Source: Cytobacillus sp. IB215665 (GTDB lineage Bacteria > Bacillota > Bacilli > Bacillales > SM2101). From it: DNA of 64,000 bases. The position numbers were made by a program, and so were the translations under genes. The notes beneath the pieces were generated by a model. It saw nothing but the letters and a program-made list of their open reading frames with translations, had not been told where the DNA came from and did no database searches. The stretch is taken from contig NZ_JAXBME010000004.1 of assembly GCF_033963835.1 (NCBI RefSeq), positions 124,001 to 188,000 on the forward strand. The letters are read 5' to 3'. Numbering within the stretch: position 1 is the stretch's first letter; every line of letters starts with the position of its first letter. Below are positions 1 through 10,360 of the stretch, piece by piece.

Positions 1-1167
1 AATCGGCATAAAGTACTTAGGCTTAATTAAACGTAGCATTAATTTTTGTTCTTCTTGTCCACCATGTCCAGAAGTGTGAATGTCGTTTAATTGACCATGA
101 ATAACTTCAGCACCTGCTCTTGAGAGCCTATCTATTGTACGGCTAACGCTAATTGTATTTCCAGGAATAGGTGAAGATGAAAATACAACTGTATCACCAG
201 GGATAATTTGAATTTGTCTATGTGTGCCATTTGCAATTCTTGATAAAGCTGCCATAGGTTCCCCTTGACTACCTGTACATAGAATTGTAGTTTGATTAGC
301 TGGAAGTCTGTTGAGTTGGGCCGTATCAATAAATGTATCTTTCGGACATTGAATGTATCCAAGCTCTTGGCCTATTTCGATAGCACCTTCCATGCTTCTC
401 CCAAATACAGCGATTTTGCGATTATTCGCAACAGCTGCTTCAGTAACTTGCTGCAATCGATGAATATTTGATGCAAAAGTTGCAAATATAATTCGACCAT
501 CAACTTTCCTGAATATATCGTGAATGCTATCACCTACACGTCTTTCAGACATTGTGAAATCAGGATTTTCACTGTTTGTGCTATCTGAAAGTAAGCATAA
601 CACTCCCTCTTTCCCTATTTCTGCCATCTTTGTCAAGTTTGCTGGCTCTCCAACAGGAGTAAAGTCGAATTTGAAGTCACCGGTATGTACAATTTGTCCT
701 GCAGGAGTTTTTACAACAATACCATAAGAATCAGGGATACTATGAGTAGTCCTGAAAAATGTGATTGCTGTTTTTCTAAATTTTATAATATCGTCTTCTT
801 TAATTTCATGAAAAGTTGTTCTTCGTAATAGTCCATGCTCTTCTAATTTATTTCTAATAAGGCCTAATGCTAATTTACCACCGTAGATAGGAATATTAAG
901 CTCACGTAATAAATAAGGAATTCCTCCAATGTGATCTTCATGTCCATGTGTTATAAACAAACCTTTGATTTTATTAGCATTTTTGACTAAATAGCTATAA
1001 TCTGGTATTACGTAGTCGATACCTAAAAGTTCATCTTCAGGAAATTTAATTCCAGCATCAATTAAAATTATTTCATCTTGATATTGAACACCATATGTGT
1101 TTTTTCCGATTTCACCTAATCCACCTAGGGCGAAAACCGCTACTTGATCATTTTTTACAAATTTCAT
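1..1167 (-). CDS. rnjA: Ribonuclease J1 (N-terminal 389 residues, cut by window edge)
   Basis: Metallo-beta-lactamase fold RNase with endo- and 5'-3' exonuclease activity, central to mRNA turnover in Bacillaceae. The reading frame was translated from the reverse strand: it begins [20 protein letters not shown] and has the metal-binding HGHEDH motif at residues 74-79 and a TGSQGEPM segment in the beta-CASP region. It runs off the left edge at a ...KYFMPI segment, so about 165 residues are missing compared with the 555-residue B. subtilis protein. It lies 6 bases downstream of rpoY, the same pairing as in B. subtilis, which favours J1 over the paralogue J2. The ATG at 1167 is the only sensible start. 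Confidence 0.96.
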   Translation of the reverse strand, partial: MKFVKNDQVAVFALGGLGEIGKNTYGVQYQDEIILIDAGIKFPEDELLGIDYVIPDYSYLVKNANKIKGLFITHGHEDHIGGIPYLLRELNIPIYGGKLALGLIRNKLEEHGLLRRTTFHEIKEDDIIKFRKTAITFFRTTHSIPDSYGIVVKTPAGQIVHTGDFKFDFTPVGEPANLTKMAEIGKEGVLCLLSDSTNSENPDFTMSERRVGDSIHDIFRKVDGRIIFATFASNIHRLQQVTEAAVANNRKIAVFGRSMEGAIEIGQELGYIQCPKDTFIDTAQLNRLPANQTTILCTGSQGEPMAALSRIANGTHRQIQIIPGDTVVFSSSPIPGNTISVSRTIDRLSRAGAEVIHGQLNDIHTSGHGGQEEQKLMLRLIKPKYFMPI

Positions 1168-1173
1168 TAGTTA

Positions 1174-1383
1174 TCAATTCTCCAATACTTTAAAATCTTC
1201 ATTTCTTTGTTCGAATTCTAAATATTCACCACTTACTAGCTGAACAAACTCTATATTTAGATTTCGATCTTTTAATTTTTCTCTTACATCCCGTTCTGAA
1301 TCAGCGTTAATGTACACAGTTTGGGTCTTTTCTCTCACTGGTACTTCTAGTACATCTTCTTGAAAATAAACTTTAAAAATCAT
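1174..1383 (-). CDS. rpoY: DNA-directed RNA polymerase epsilon subunit
   Basis: Small accessory subunit of RNA polymerase (formerly YkzG), found in Bacillota. The 69-residue product has the family hallmark VPVREKTQTVYI near residues 15-26, then SERDVREKL, and ends FKVLEN, closely matching the length and pattern of B. subtilis RpoY. ATG start with a purine-rich AAGGAGAGAG ribosome site 6-8 bases upstream. It precedes rnjA with only 6 bases between stop and start, so the two are almost certainly co-transcribed and perhaps translationally coupled. Confidence 0.95.
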   Translation of the reverse strand: MIFKVYFQEDVLEVPVREKTQTVYINADSERDVREKLKDRNLNIEFVQLVSGEYLEFEQRNEDFKVLEN

Positions 1384-1548
1384 TCCTATCTCTCTCCTTA
1401 ACCTCCGAAATTACAATTCACTTGTTTTTATTATAAATAAAATAACATATATTTCATTTTTCTGCTGAAGTATATGAAAGTATATATTTATATTAGTTAC
1501 ATTCACTTATTTTACAATAAAATTGTCCACGGTGCTAATTAAATAATG

Positions 1549-1567
1549 AGCCCTTCAGTAGAAGGGC
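1549..1567 (-). terminator. Hairpin, possible terminator of the 23-residue ORF
   Basis: Seven-base-pair perfect stem GCCCTTC/GAAGGGC with a 4-base loop. Read on the minus strand it lies 19 bases after the stop of the small ORF at 1586-1657 and is followed by an A/T-rich stretch with only a weak U tract. Confidence 0.5.
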
Positions 1568-1585
1568 GTAAATGTATTTATATTA

Positions 1586-1657
1586 TTATGCAATAGATTT
1601 TTTTCCAACAAGATCCCGCCACTGTTTCAACAATTTTTTTCTGAGTTTTTTTAGCAT
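1586..1657 (-). CDS. Possible 23-residue basic peptide upstream of rpoY
   Basis: A short ATG frame encoding a 23-residue peptide that starts MLKKLRKKLLKQWRDL and ends GKKSIA. Ten of 23 residues are Lys or Arg, alternating with Leu in a pattern that would make an amphipathic helix. An AAGGAG ribosome site lies 11 bases upstream (slightly long spacing), and a perfect 7-bp hairpin follows the stop. I do not recognise a family. It stands alone between def and rpoY on the same strand. The organisation (ribosome site, ATG, stop, hairpin) supports a real gene, but the frame is so short that chance is possible. Confidence 0.42.
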   Translation of the reverse strand: MLKKLRKKLLKQWRDLVGKKSIA

Positions 1658-2098
1658 AGCTATGTCAACTCCTTATATATTTATTGTAAACGAACTTTAG
1701 TAATTGTTAAAGGGTATTTACAATCTTTATTAGTAGTATATGTGTTCAAGGTTAAAGTTCTCATGGGTAAAAATGGAACAGAGATATTAATCTATACACT
1801 GTAAAGATTTTCTTTCAGCAGTGACATAAACTAAAGCTGAGTCAAACAATAATGTTTTTTTGAAAAAATAGGTGGTTATATTAGAACTATACATAACTAA
1901 ATTTTTTCTTCTATTAAAAATGATAAGTACTAGCGGTTAGTAATGAAGTGACATCTGTAATTTAAGAGTGGGGTATGTGTGGTAGGGTTAATGTGAATAA
2001 ACATAAAGGGTTTTTATTAGAACAGTAAGATATTCCGAAGCATTTTAATAAGATAAACGATCATAGGCAATACAAATGAAACAGTCGGTGCGAAAAGC
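1658..2098. other. Gene-free stretch between small ORF and def
   Basis: About 440 A/T-rich bases with no convincing ORF, hairpin or RNA gene in either strand. In B. subtilis the phosphatase-like gene ykrA lies between rpoY and def; nothing resembling it remains here. Confidence 0.5.
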
Positions 2099-2137
2099 AA
2101 AGGATCAGATCCAAATTAATTAGGGTCTGATCCTTTT
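2099..2137 (-). terminator. Terminator of def
   Basis: Long inverted repeat: AAAGGATCAGATCC pairs with GGGTCTGATCCTTTT across an 11-base loop, starting 2 bases beyond the def stop codon. The only downstream U run on the minus strand is short. Confidence 0.75.
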
Positions 2138-2139
2138 AG

Positions 2140-2694
2140 TTATCTATCAAGAGGTGTTGCTTCTTCTAACAATGTAAACGGCTCTTTTTCATTGATATGG
2201 TCATAAAACATAATGCCGTTTAAATGGTCTATCTCGTGCTGGAAGACGATGGATGGTAATCCTTTCAGGCGTATAGTAACATTTTCACCTTCTAATGTGG
2301 TTCCTTTTACTGTGATTCGAGCATAACGTGGAACGTATCCAGGAACTTCTCGATCAACTGAAAGGCAGCCTTCGCCTGTTGTTAAATATGTTTTTTCTAC
2401 AGAATGACTAACAATCTTTGGATTGAATAATGCGTAGCTAAATAATGTGTCATTCACATCGTGAACATGAATTGCAATCATTTTTTTTGATACATTTATT
2501 TGAGGTGCAGCTAAACCAATACCAGGTCGTAAGTCATATTTTTCTGCCAATTCTTCATCTTGACTCATCTGGACATATTCAATCATGCTTTGTAAAATAT
2601 TTATATCTTCCTTTGATGGAGGCATTGCTACTTCTTCAGCGACTTTCCGAAGTGTAGGATGGCCTTCTCTAATAATGTCTTCCATTTTAATCAA
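2140..2694 (-). CDS. def: Peptide deformylase
   Basis: Removes the formyl group from the N-terminal methionine of new proteins. All three family motifs are present: GIGLAAPQ (residues 58-65), EGCLS (108-112, metal ligand Cys110) and HEIDH (153-157, ligands His153 and His157 with catalytic Glu154). The 184 residues match the length of B. subtilis DefB (YkrB), including a second Met at residue 4 that could also be the start. Its position between the rnjA-rpoY pair and ykyA-pdhA is that of ykrB. Monocistronic, with its own terminator. Confidence 0.96.
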   Translation of the reverse strand: MIKMEDIIREGHPTLRKVAEEVAMPPSKEDINILQSMIEYVQMSQDEELAEKYDLRPGIGLAAPQINVSKKMIAIHVHDVNDTLFSYALFNPKIVSHSVEKTYLTTGEGCLSVDREVPGYVPRYARITVKGTTLEGENVTIRLKGLPSIVFQHEIDHLNGIMFYDHINEKEPFTLLEEATPLDR

Positions 2695-2732
2695 GAATGT
2701 TCACTCCTATTTAAATCTTCTATTTATTTTTT

Positions 2733-2887
2733 TGCTGGTTTCGCATAGATTGTTGCTTTCTGTACTAAGATATAAACAATTAGCGCCTAAGGCAACTTTT
2801 CGACTTTTAGCATTTTAGGGTTCGGATAACACCTCATCTTACTATTCTTATTAATAAAATTAACAACAATGTTTACGAAAAGAGCCT
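2733..2887 (+). repeat. MITE-like repeat, copy 1
   Basis: About 155 bp. The left end TGCTGGTTTCGCATAGATT and the right end ATGTTTACGAAAAGAGCC are imperfect inverted repeats of each other: 17 of 23 outer positions match. The core has diverged and lacks a clear copy of the family core. Flanking bases on both sides read close to TTATTTTW, a possible 8-bp target duplication. No ORF. Lies between the divergently transcribed def and ykyA genes. Confidence 0.75.
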
Positions 2888-3205
2888 TATTTTATTATAG
2901 TCTATCAAATACATATGGAATTGTTAACAAAATCAATTATTATTTTGAACTATAAATATGTCTAGTAACAAATATGCACGTATTCGAGGTTTGTATTCAT
3001 GTTAATAGACCATCCGAAACATATGTGCTCATGTGTATCTCAGTTGTTTGTAAAAAATTTTTAAGAAAGCTTGTGATATATGTAAATTAATCAGTCATTT
3101 TCAAGTAGACAAGCTCATAAATATGTATTGTACTAATCGATCATTATTTTTCTTGTACATATTGTCAAATATCATAGATATCATTATAGTAGAAGGTGTT
3201 AGGTT
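2888..3205. other. Upstream region of ykyA
   Basis: About 320 A/T-rich bases between repeat copy 1 and the YkyA-family gene. I see no ORF, stable hairpin or confident promoter in it. Confidence 0.4.
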
Positions 3206-3220
3206 GTGAGGGGGATTATT

Positions 3221-3907
3221 GTGTATAAACAACAGAAAATAATAGGAATACTCAGTGTGCTAGTGACGTTGTTGCTTGGAACAGCCGCTTGTAGTGGCAC
3301 TAGTCCTGAAGAAAAAATTTACAATACTCTAGAAGAGGTCGTATCACTTGAAGCTGATTTTGAAGAACAACAAGAACCTTTGACGGAGTTAGAGCTAAAG
3401 GATAAAGAATTATTTGATCAAATTATTTCATTAAGTATGGATGATTTTGATCAGATCGTAACCCTTTCTAACGAAGCTCTTAATGTTGTTGCGAAGAGAG
3501 AAGAACATCTGAAGAATGAATATGAGAGCATAGAAGCAGGGAGAAAGCATTTTGAAACAATTCTGTCAATTACTGATAACATGAAGGATGAAGACTTAAA
3601 AAAATCAGCAACAGCTTTATTTGAGTTAATGAGCCAACGTTATACTGTATATGAAGATCTTCACCAACGGTATAATCAATCACTTTCATTAGATAAAGAA
3701 CTATATGAAATGCTTCAAATTGAGGATTTACCATTAGAACAATTAGAATCCCATATCACCAAAATAAATGAAAGCTATACTAACGTCATGGATACAAATG
3801 AAAAATTTAATCAATTGACTAACGAGTTTAATGAATCAAAGTTATCTTTTTATAAAAATGCAGGATTTGAGATTGAACATTCAGATGATTCCAATGTGAG
3901 TGAATAA
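3221..3907 (+). CDS. YkyA-family cell-surface lipoprotein
   Basis: Predicted 228-residue exported lipoprotein. A hydrophobic signal segment ends in lipobox GTAAC with Cys24; the rest is almost entirely acidic, Glu/Lys-rich helix, likely coiled coil, matching YkyA (putative cell-wall-binding lipoprotein), which also lies just before pdhA in B. subtilis. I chose the GTG at 3221 because a GAGGGGG ribosome site sits 6 bases before it; an upstream GTG at 3206 would add five residues. A stem-loop terminator follows. The function of the family is not established. Confidence 0.82.
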   Translation: MYKQQKIIGILSVLVTLLLGTAACSGTSPEEKIYNTLEEVVSLEADFEEQQEPLTELELKDKELFDQIISLSMDDFDQIVTLSNEALNVVAKREEHLKNEYESIEAGRKHFETILSITDNMKDEDLKKSATALFELMSQRYTVYEDLHQRYNQSLSLDKELYEMLQIEDLPLEQLESHITKINESYTNVMDTNEKFNQLTNEFNESKLSFYKNAGFEIEHSDDSNVSE

Positions 3908-3930
3908 AAAAATAAATGTAGCTACAGAAA

Positions 3931-3959
3931 GTGAGGATAATATACCTCGCTTTTTTATT
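3931..3959 (+). terminator. Terminator of the YkyA-family gene
   Basis: Stem GTGAGG/CCTCGC with 8-base loop followed by TTTTTTATT, a standard intrinsic terminator. Confidence 0.85.
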
Positions 3960-3966
3960 ATGGGAC

Positions 3967-4123
3967 GGCTCTTTTTGTGAAAATTACTACTTTTTTTATA
4001 CAAAATAACAGATTGTTGAGTTTTATGAGGGTTCATAGACTTTAAAGTAGAAAAGATACAACGAACCTAGGTGTAAACGTGCTTATATGTAATTAGAAAA
4101 AGCAACAATCGATTCGAAAAGCC
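3967..4123 (-). repeat. MITE-like repeat, copy 2
   Basis: 157 bp in reverse orientation: it opens GGCTCTTTTTGTG on the plus strand and closes GATTCGAAAAGCC. The reverse complement contains the family blocks ATTGTTGCTTTTTC and GTTCGTTGTATCTTTTC. It directly abuts the truncated copy that follows. Confidence 0.8.
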
Positions 4124-4209
4124 TATAGAAGAGAAAAGATATTACAACCGTCAGTGGTGTATATATTTTAACTTTAGTACAACAAACAACAATCAACCCA
4201 AAAACAGCC
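4124..4209 (-). repeat. MITE-like repeat, truncated copy 3
   Basis: Left half only of the family element, reverse orientation, ending CAACCCAAAAACAGCC on the plus strand. Its right half is missing exactly where copy 2 begins, as if copy 2 had inserted into it or recombined with it. Confidence 0.6.
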
Positions 4210-4397
4210 TATGAGAAAAATAAAATATATTATAACAGATGGTTGTTATGTAATATAACAGACTGTTTTTTTGAAGAAAAATATAAATGCGGTTAACAAT
4301 ACGATTAACTTGAAAAAACTATGAGCATAGACATTGACGACTCCTATTTTAATGGTGTAATATTTTTATGTAATAAAAATTGTATTAATCAATTACT

Positions 4398-4425
4398 TTG
4401 ATATGAATGATACAGATTCTATTAT
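4398..4425 (+). promoter_or_regulatory. Candidate sigma-A promoter of the pdh operon
   Basis: TTGATA, 16-base spacer, TATTAT. A start near 4432 would give a leader of about 155 bases before pdhA. It is the best -35/-10 pair in the interval between the repeats and pdhA. Confidence 0.5.
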
Positions 4426-4459
4426 CCATATAACTTAAAGAAACTTATCTTATTATCTA

Positions 4460-4515
4460 CCCTTAATATGGCTTGTTAAAGTCAAAATTGGATAATCTAA
4501 TAAGTAAGCCAAAGG
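4460..4515 (+). promoter_or_regulatory. Inverted repeats in the pdhA leader
   Basis: CCCTTAATATGGCTT (4460-4474) can pair with AAGCCAAAGGG (4505-4515) in two blocks. The enclosed GATAATCTAATAAG could instead pair with CTTATTATC just upstream, so alternative folds are possible. No U tract follows, so this is not a simple terminator. Confidence 0.3.
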
Positions 4516-4522
4516 GTTCTAA

Positions 4523-5695
<1,173 letters not shown>

Positions 5696-5698
5696 GCG

Positions 5699-6676
5699 AT
5701 GGCCCAAATGACATTGATTCAAGCAATCACCGATGCGTTACGTACAGAGTTGCGTAATGACCCTAATGTATTGCTATTTGGAGAAGACGTAGGATTAAAC
5801 GGTGGGGTTTTCCGTGCTACTGAAGGATTACAAGCAGAATTTGGTGAAGATCGTGTATTTGATACACCTTTAGCTGAATCGGGTATTGGTGGCCTTGCAG
5901 TAGGTCTAGGTTTACAAGGTTTCAGACCCGTTCCTGAAATACAATTCTTCGGTTTTGTATATGAGGTTATGGATGCGATATCTGGACAAATGGCTAGAAT
6001 GAGATATCGTTCTGGAGGACGTTATCATTCTCCAGTTACAATTCGTTCACCATTTGGTGGGGGCGTGCATACACCTGAGTTACATGCAGACAGCTTAGAA
6101 GGATTAATGGCTCAGCAACCAGGATTAAAGGTAGTCATCCCTTCGACTCCATATGACGCGAAAGGTTTATTGATTTCTGCTATCCGTGATAATGATCCAG
6201 TTATCTTTTTAGAGCATATGAAATTATACCGTTCATTTAGAGAAGAAGTACCTGAAGAAGAATACACAATTGAAATCGGTAAAGCGGATGTAAAACGTGA
6301 AGGCAGCGACCTATCGATTATCACATATGGTGCAATGGTTCATGAATCTTTAAAAGCTGCAACAGAACTTGAGAAAGAAGGAATTTCAGCGGAAGTAATT
6401 GATTTACGTACAGTAAGTCCATTAGATATTCCTACAATTATTTCATCTGTTGAAAAAACTGGGCGTGCAATTGTTGTACAAGAAGCACAAAAACAAGCTG
6501 GTATAGCAGCGAATGTAGTAGCGGAAATTAATGATCGTGCTATATTAAGCTTAGAAGCACCAGTATTACGTGTAGCAGCTCCAGATACAGTATATTCGTT
6601 CTCTGCAGCTGAACCTATATGGTTACCTAACTTTAAGGACGTTATTGAAACTGCGAAAAAAGTAATGAACTTTTAA
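5699..6676 (+). CDS. pdhB: Pyruvate dehydrogenase E1 component, beta subunit
   Basis: Partner of PdhA in the E1 heterotetramer; supplies the second half of the thiamine diphosphate site. The 325 residues match the usual length, with LLFGEDVG near residue 25, the [19 protein letters not shown] block around 58-76 and the conserved transketolase C-terminal domain ([22 protein letters not shown]). AAGGAG lies 12 bases before the ATG, within the last codons of pdhA. Third in a run of tightly spaced same-strand genes. Confidence 0.97.
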   Translation: MAQMTLIQAITDALRTELRNDPNVLLFGEDVGLNGGVFRATEGLQAEFGEDRVFDTPLAESGIGGLAVGLGLQGFRPVPEIQFFGFVYEVMDAISGQMARMRYRSGGRYHSPVTIRSPFGGGVHTPELHADSLEGLMAQQPGLKVVIPSTPYDAKGLLISAIRDNDPVIFLEHMKLYRSFREEVPEEEYTIEIGKADVKREGSDLSIITYGAMVHESLKAATELEKEGISAEVIDLRTVSPLDIPTIISSVEKTGRAIVVQEAQKQAGIAANVVAEINDRAILSLEAPVLRVAAPDTVYSFSAAEPIWLPNFKDVIETAKKVMNF

Positions 6677-6729
6677 TTTTAAGTTCCCAAGATAATGACT
6701 TTATGCAAAAGGACTAGGAGGTCGACAAC

Positions 6730-8025
6730 ATGGCATTTGAATTTAAACTGCCTGATATCGGAGAAGGTATTCACGAAGGTGAAATTGTTAAATGGTTTGT
6801 AAATACAGGCGATGAAGTCAATGAAGATGACGTACTGTGTGAAGTACAAAACGATAAAGCTGTAGTTGAAATTCCTTCACCTGTTAAAGGAAAAGTGTTA
6901 GAGGTTCTTGTTGAAGAAGGAACGGTTGCTGTTGTAGGTGACACTCTCATTAAATTTGATGCACCAGGATATGAAGGCCTGACATTTAAAGGTCAAGAAG
7001 AGGAAGAAAAAGAACCTGAGCAAGCTGAGAGTGTGGAAGAGGTAACTGCAGCAGTTCAAGCGGATATCCCTGAAGTAGATGAAAATCGTCGCGTAATTGC
7101 AATGCCGTCAGTTCGTAAATATGCACGAGAAAAAGGCATAGACATACGTCTAGTAGCTGGTACTGGAAATAACGGGCGTGTACTTAAACAAGATATCGAT
7201 ACGTTTGTAGCTGGTGGAGCTGTACAAGAAACGGAAACAGTAGAGATCGTTGAAGAAATCTCTGCTGTACAAACACCTGTTAAGGAAGAAAAGCCTGCTA
7301 AGCAACCAATCCCAGCTGGTGAATACCCTGAAACAAGAGAAAAAATTAGCGGAATCCGTAAAGCAATTGCAAAAGCGATGGTGAATTCTAAACATACTGC
7401 ACCTCATGTAACGTTAATGGATGAAATTGATGTTACTAAGCTTGTTGCACATCGTAAAAAGTTCAAGAGCGTTGCAGCTGACAAAGGTATTAAACTTACA
7501 TTTTTACCTTATGTCGTTAAAGCTTTAACATCAGCTTTGCGAGAGTTCCCTGTATTAAACACATCAATGGATGATGCAACAGATGAAATCGTTCAAAAGC
7601 ATTATTACAATATTGGTATTGCAGCTGATACAGAAAAGGGACTACTTGTTCCAGTAGTAAAAAATGCTGATAGCAAATCTGTATTTTCAATTTCTAATGA
7701 AATTAATGAATTAGCTACAAAGGCTCGTGAAGGTAAGCTTGCACCTCAAGAAATGAAAGACGCTTCATGTACGATAACGAATATCGGATCAGCTGGTGGT
7801 CAATGGTTTACACCAGTAATCAATCATCCTGAGGTCGCAATTCTTGGTATCGGTCGTATTCAAGAAAAACCAGTTGTGCAAGATGGTGAAATTGTAGTTG
7901 CACCTGTATTAGCATTATCATTAAGCTTCGATCATAGAATGATTGATGGTGCTACTGCTCAGTATGCTTTAAATCATATCAAACGCTTGTTAAACGATCC
8001 TGAATTATTATTAATGGAGGGGTAA
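6730..8025 (+). CDS. pdhC: Pyruvate dehydrogenase E2, dihydrolipoamide acetyltransferase
   Basis: Core of the complex, transferring the acetyl group to CoA. Domain order: one lipoyl domain (residues 1-77, lipoyl lysine K43 in [11 protein letters not shown]), an acidic/Val-rich linker, the E1/E3-binding domain (about 118-155, [14 protein letters not shown]), a second Pro/Glu linker and the catalytic domain with [10 protein letters not shown] (His402, Asp406). 431 residues against about 442 in B. subtilis; a single lipoyl domain is normal for this group. Ribosome site CTAGGAGGT well placed before the ATG. Confidence 0.97.
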   Translation: MAFEFKLPDIGEGIHEGEIVKWFVNTGDEVNEDDVLCEVQNDKAVVEIPSPVKGKVLEVLVEEGTVAVVGDTLIKFDAPGYEGLTFKGQEEEEKEPEQAESVEEVTAAVQADIPEVDENRRVIAMPSVRKYAREKGIDIRLVAGTGNNGRVLKQDIDTFVAGGAVQETETVEIVEEISAVQTPVKEEKPAKQPIPAGEYPETREKISGIRKAIAKAMVNSKHTAPHVTLMDEIDVTKLVAHRKKFKSVAADKGIKLTFLPYVVKALTSALREFPVLNTSMDDATDEIVQKHYYNIGIAADTEKGLLVPVVKNADSKSVFSISNEINELATKAREGKLAPQEMKDASCTITNIGSAGGQWFTPVINHPEVAILGIGRIQEKPVVQDGEIVVAPVLALSLSFDHRMIDGATAQYALNHIKRLLNDPELLLMEG

Positions 8026-8028
8026 TCG

Positions 8029-9438
8029 ATGGTAGTAGGAGATTTTCCAATTGAAACAGACACTCTTGTCGTTGGAGCAGGTCCTGGAGGTTATGTTGCC
8101 GCAATTAGAGCAGCACAGCTAGGACAAAAAGTAACAATTGTGGAGAAATCAAATCTAGGTGGAGTATGTTTGAACGTGGGATGTATTCCATCTAAAGCTT
8201 TAATAAGTGCAGGTCACCGCTATGAAACAGCATTACACTCTGAAGATATGGGTATTACAGCACAAAATGTGTCTGTAGACTTCTCTAAAGTACAGGAGTG
8301 GAAAGCTGGTATTGTAAAAAAACAAATTGGTGGAGTTCAAACTTTATTAAAAAGTAACAAAGTCGATATTGTTAGTGGAGAAGCTTATTTTGTTGATGCA
8401 AATACAGTCCGCGTGATGGATGAAAATTCTGCACAAACGTATAAGTTTAAACATGCAATCATTGCTACGGGTTCTCGTCCAATTGAATTACCGACTTTTA
8501 AATATAGTAAACGTGTTATTGATTCTACTGGAGCTTTAGCATTGGAAGAAATTCCAAAGTCATTAGTTGTTATTGGTGGTGGATACATCGGTACAGAGCT
8601 TGGTACAGCTTATGCTAACTTTGGTACGGATGTAACAATATTAGAAGGTGCGGATGAGATTTTATCTGGCTTTGAAAAACAAATGAGCAGCATTGTAAAG
8701 CGTAAACTTAAGAAAAAAGGCGTTGAAATCTTTACGAATGCTTTAGCACAAGGTGTAGAAGAACGTGAAGATGGGGTTACGGTTACTTTTGAAGCAAAAG
8801 GTGAAACAAAAACAATTGATGCTGATTACGTGTTAGTAACAGTAGGTCGCCGTCCAAATACCGAGGAGTTAGGTCTTGAACAAGTTGGTGTTGACTTAAC
8901 TGATCGTGGTGTTATTAAAATTGATAAGCAATGTCGTACATCTGTCGATAATATCTTCGCCATCGGTGATATCGTCGAAGGACCACCGCTTGCACATAAG
9001 GCTTCTTACGAAGGAAAAATAGCTGCTGAGGTAATTTCAAACCACCCGTCTGAAATAGATTATCATGGAATTCCAGCAGTTGTATTTTCAGACCCTGAGC
9101 TAGCATCAGTTGGTTACTCAGAAAAAGAAGCGAAAGAGAATGGGCTAGAAATTGTAGCTGCTAAATTTCCTTTTGGTGCAAACGGAAGAGCGCAGGCACT
9201 TAATGCAGCTGAAGGTTTCCTAAAGCTCATTACGAGAAAAGAAGATGGTTTAGTGATTGGTGCACAAATTGCTGGTCCAAATGCATCTGATATGATTGCT
9301 GAGCTTGGTTTAGCAATTGAAGCAGGAATGACTGCTGAAGATATTGCTATGACAATCCATGCACACCCAACATTAGGAGAAATTACGATGGAAGCTGCAG
9401 AGGTTGCCATCGGAAGTCCAATTCACATTTTGAAATAA
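8029..9438 (+). CDS. pdhD: Dihydrolipoyl dehydrogenase (E3)
   Basis: FAD flavoprotein that reoxidises dihydrolipoamide with NAD+, serving pyruvate dehydrogenase and probably other 2-oxoacid complexes. Visible: FAD-binding [15 protein letters not shown] at the N-terminus, the redox disulfide GVCLNVGC (Cys47, Cys52), NAD-binding [10 protein letters not shown] around residue 185, FAIGDIV near 308 and the C-terminal active-site HAHPTLGE (His446, Glu451). 469 residues, equal to the family norm. Four bases after pdhC, with GGAGGGG as ribosome site. A strong terminator closes the operon. Confidence 0.98.
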   Translation: MVVGDFPIETDTLVVGAGPGGYVAAIRAAQLGQKVTIVEKSNLGGVCLNVGCIPSKALISAGHRYETALHSEDMGITAQNVSVDFSKVQEWKAGIVKKQIGGVQTLLKSNKVDIVSGEAYFVDANTVRVMDENSAQTYKFKHAIIATGSRPIELPTFKYSKRVIDSTGALALEEIPKSLVVIGGGYIGTELGTAYANFGTDVTILEGADEILSGFEKQMSSIVKRKLKKKGVEIFTNALAQGVEEREDGVTVTFEAKGETKTIDADYVLVTVGRRPNTEELGLEQVGVDLTDRGVIKIDKQCRTSVDNIFAIGDIVEGPPLAHKASYEGKIAAEVISNHPSEIDYHGIPAVVFSDPELASVGYSEKEAKENGLEIVAAKFPFGANGRAQALNAAEGFLKLITRKEDGLVIGAQIAGPNASDMIAELGLAIEAGMTAEDIAMTIHAHPTLGEITMEAAEVAIGSPIHILK

Positions 9439-9505
9439 ATTTAAGAATGTTTACGTAACTGGAAAACCTGTTAGTACGCAGAAGTAACACGTAAATATGT
9501 GTAAT

Positions 9506-9546
9506 AAAAAAAGGCTGTCATGAATATATAATGACAGCCTTTTTTA
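9506..9546. terminator. Bidirectional terminator, pdhD and lipoprotein gene
   Basis: AAAAAAAGGCTGTCAT and ATGACAGCCTTTTTTAT form an 11-bp stem flanked by A and T tracts, so it can stop transcription from both convergent genes. Confidence 0.92.
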
Positions 9547-9912
9547 TTCTTTATTGCCTTCTAAAGCCTCTTTTATCGGATTCATAATCTCATCCTTACT
9601 TATATGACCTTCGACTTGTGCAATAATTTCGTTATCGTACATCATCACTAGTGCTGGGTATTGGTTAATACTTATATTAACCTCTTCTGCTTGTGATGAA
9701 ATAATGACCATATTTGAAATTTCATGTGGAAATTCTTTTTTCAATTCTAGTAAAGCATCGTAGTAATTTATTTCATTTTGCACATTGTTTTCATCTGAGA
9801 AAAACATCAACTGTAAATCATCTTTATTTATTTGGATACTAGAAGTGTCATTCTGTTGGCAAGATGCAATGAAAATGAATGACAGTAAAAGAAATGTAGA
9901 AAGACGCTTCAT
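9544..9912 (-). CDS. Small lipoprotein, probably Slp-like
   Basis: 122-residue lipoprotein from the ATG at 9912 (ribosome site GAAAGAAGTG). The signal peptide MKRLSTFLLLSFIFIASC places the lipid-bearing Cys at residue 18. The mature part ends with YPALVMMYDNEIIAQVEGH, a pattern like the cis-proline strand of thioredoxin folds, but no CxxC is present, so no redox activity is expected. It occupies the place of slp (small peptidoglycan-associated lipoprotein) next to pdhD in B. subtilis; the assignment rests mainly on that synteny. Confidence 0.65.
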   Translation of the reverse strand: MKRLSTFLLLSFIFIASCQQNDTSSIQINKDDLQLMFFSDENNVQNEINYYDALLELKKEFPHEISNMVIISSQAEEVNISINQYPALVMMYDNEIIAQVEGHISKDEIMNPIKEALEGNKE

Positions 9913-10111
9913 TATTTGTTCACTTCTTTCAGTCAAAATGAGTGAATGTCTCTTTTGTAATTAATATCGAAATTCTTATAATATGTAGTACTATTGTAGC
10001 ATGTGAAAGTCTGGGAATAGACTATGTCATCTATTTGTTACAAAAATGAAAAATAGATGTTGCTTGTCTTGCATAAGTATTAGAAAGGGGTTAATAGAAG
10101 GAGAATAATAT

Positions 10112-10360
10112 ATGAAGACTTTAACTGTTTTTATGGTCCAATTTATCATATGGAGTGCATACAGTATTATAGAATGGTTGTCACAGCATGATGGTCGCGT
10201 GTCAAAGTCAATATTACTAGCTATATTAATCTATTTTGCATATATAATCGCACAAAAAGCAATGCAGTCTAAAAAAAGAGGCATAATAATCACGATCATT
10301 AGCCTCCCTTTATATTTTTTGTGTCGTGAACTATTCTGGGCTTTTGTTGGTATTTATTGA
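10112..10360 (+). CDS. Small membrane protein of unknown function
   Basis: 82 residues with three hydrophobic stretches (about 5-20, 33-48 and 58-78) joined by short basic or charged loops, so an integral membrane protein. ATG start with AGAAGGAGAAT 6-8 bases upstream. I do not recognise a family. Its last 30 bases overlap the end of the convergent exporter-like gene. A 9-bp inverted repeat (CATCTATTT/AAATAGATG) lies at 10028-10058 in the divergent region shared with the lipoprotein gene. Confidence 0.7.
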   Translation: MKTLTVFMVQFIIWSAYSIIEWLSQHDGRVSKSILLAILIYFAYIIAQKAMQSKKRGIIITIISLPLYFLCRELFWAFVGIY

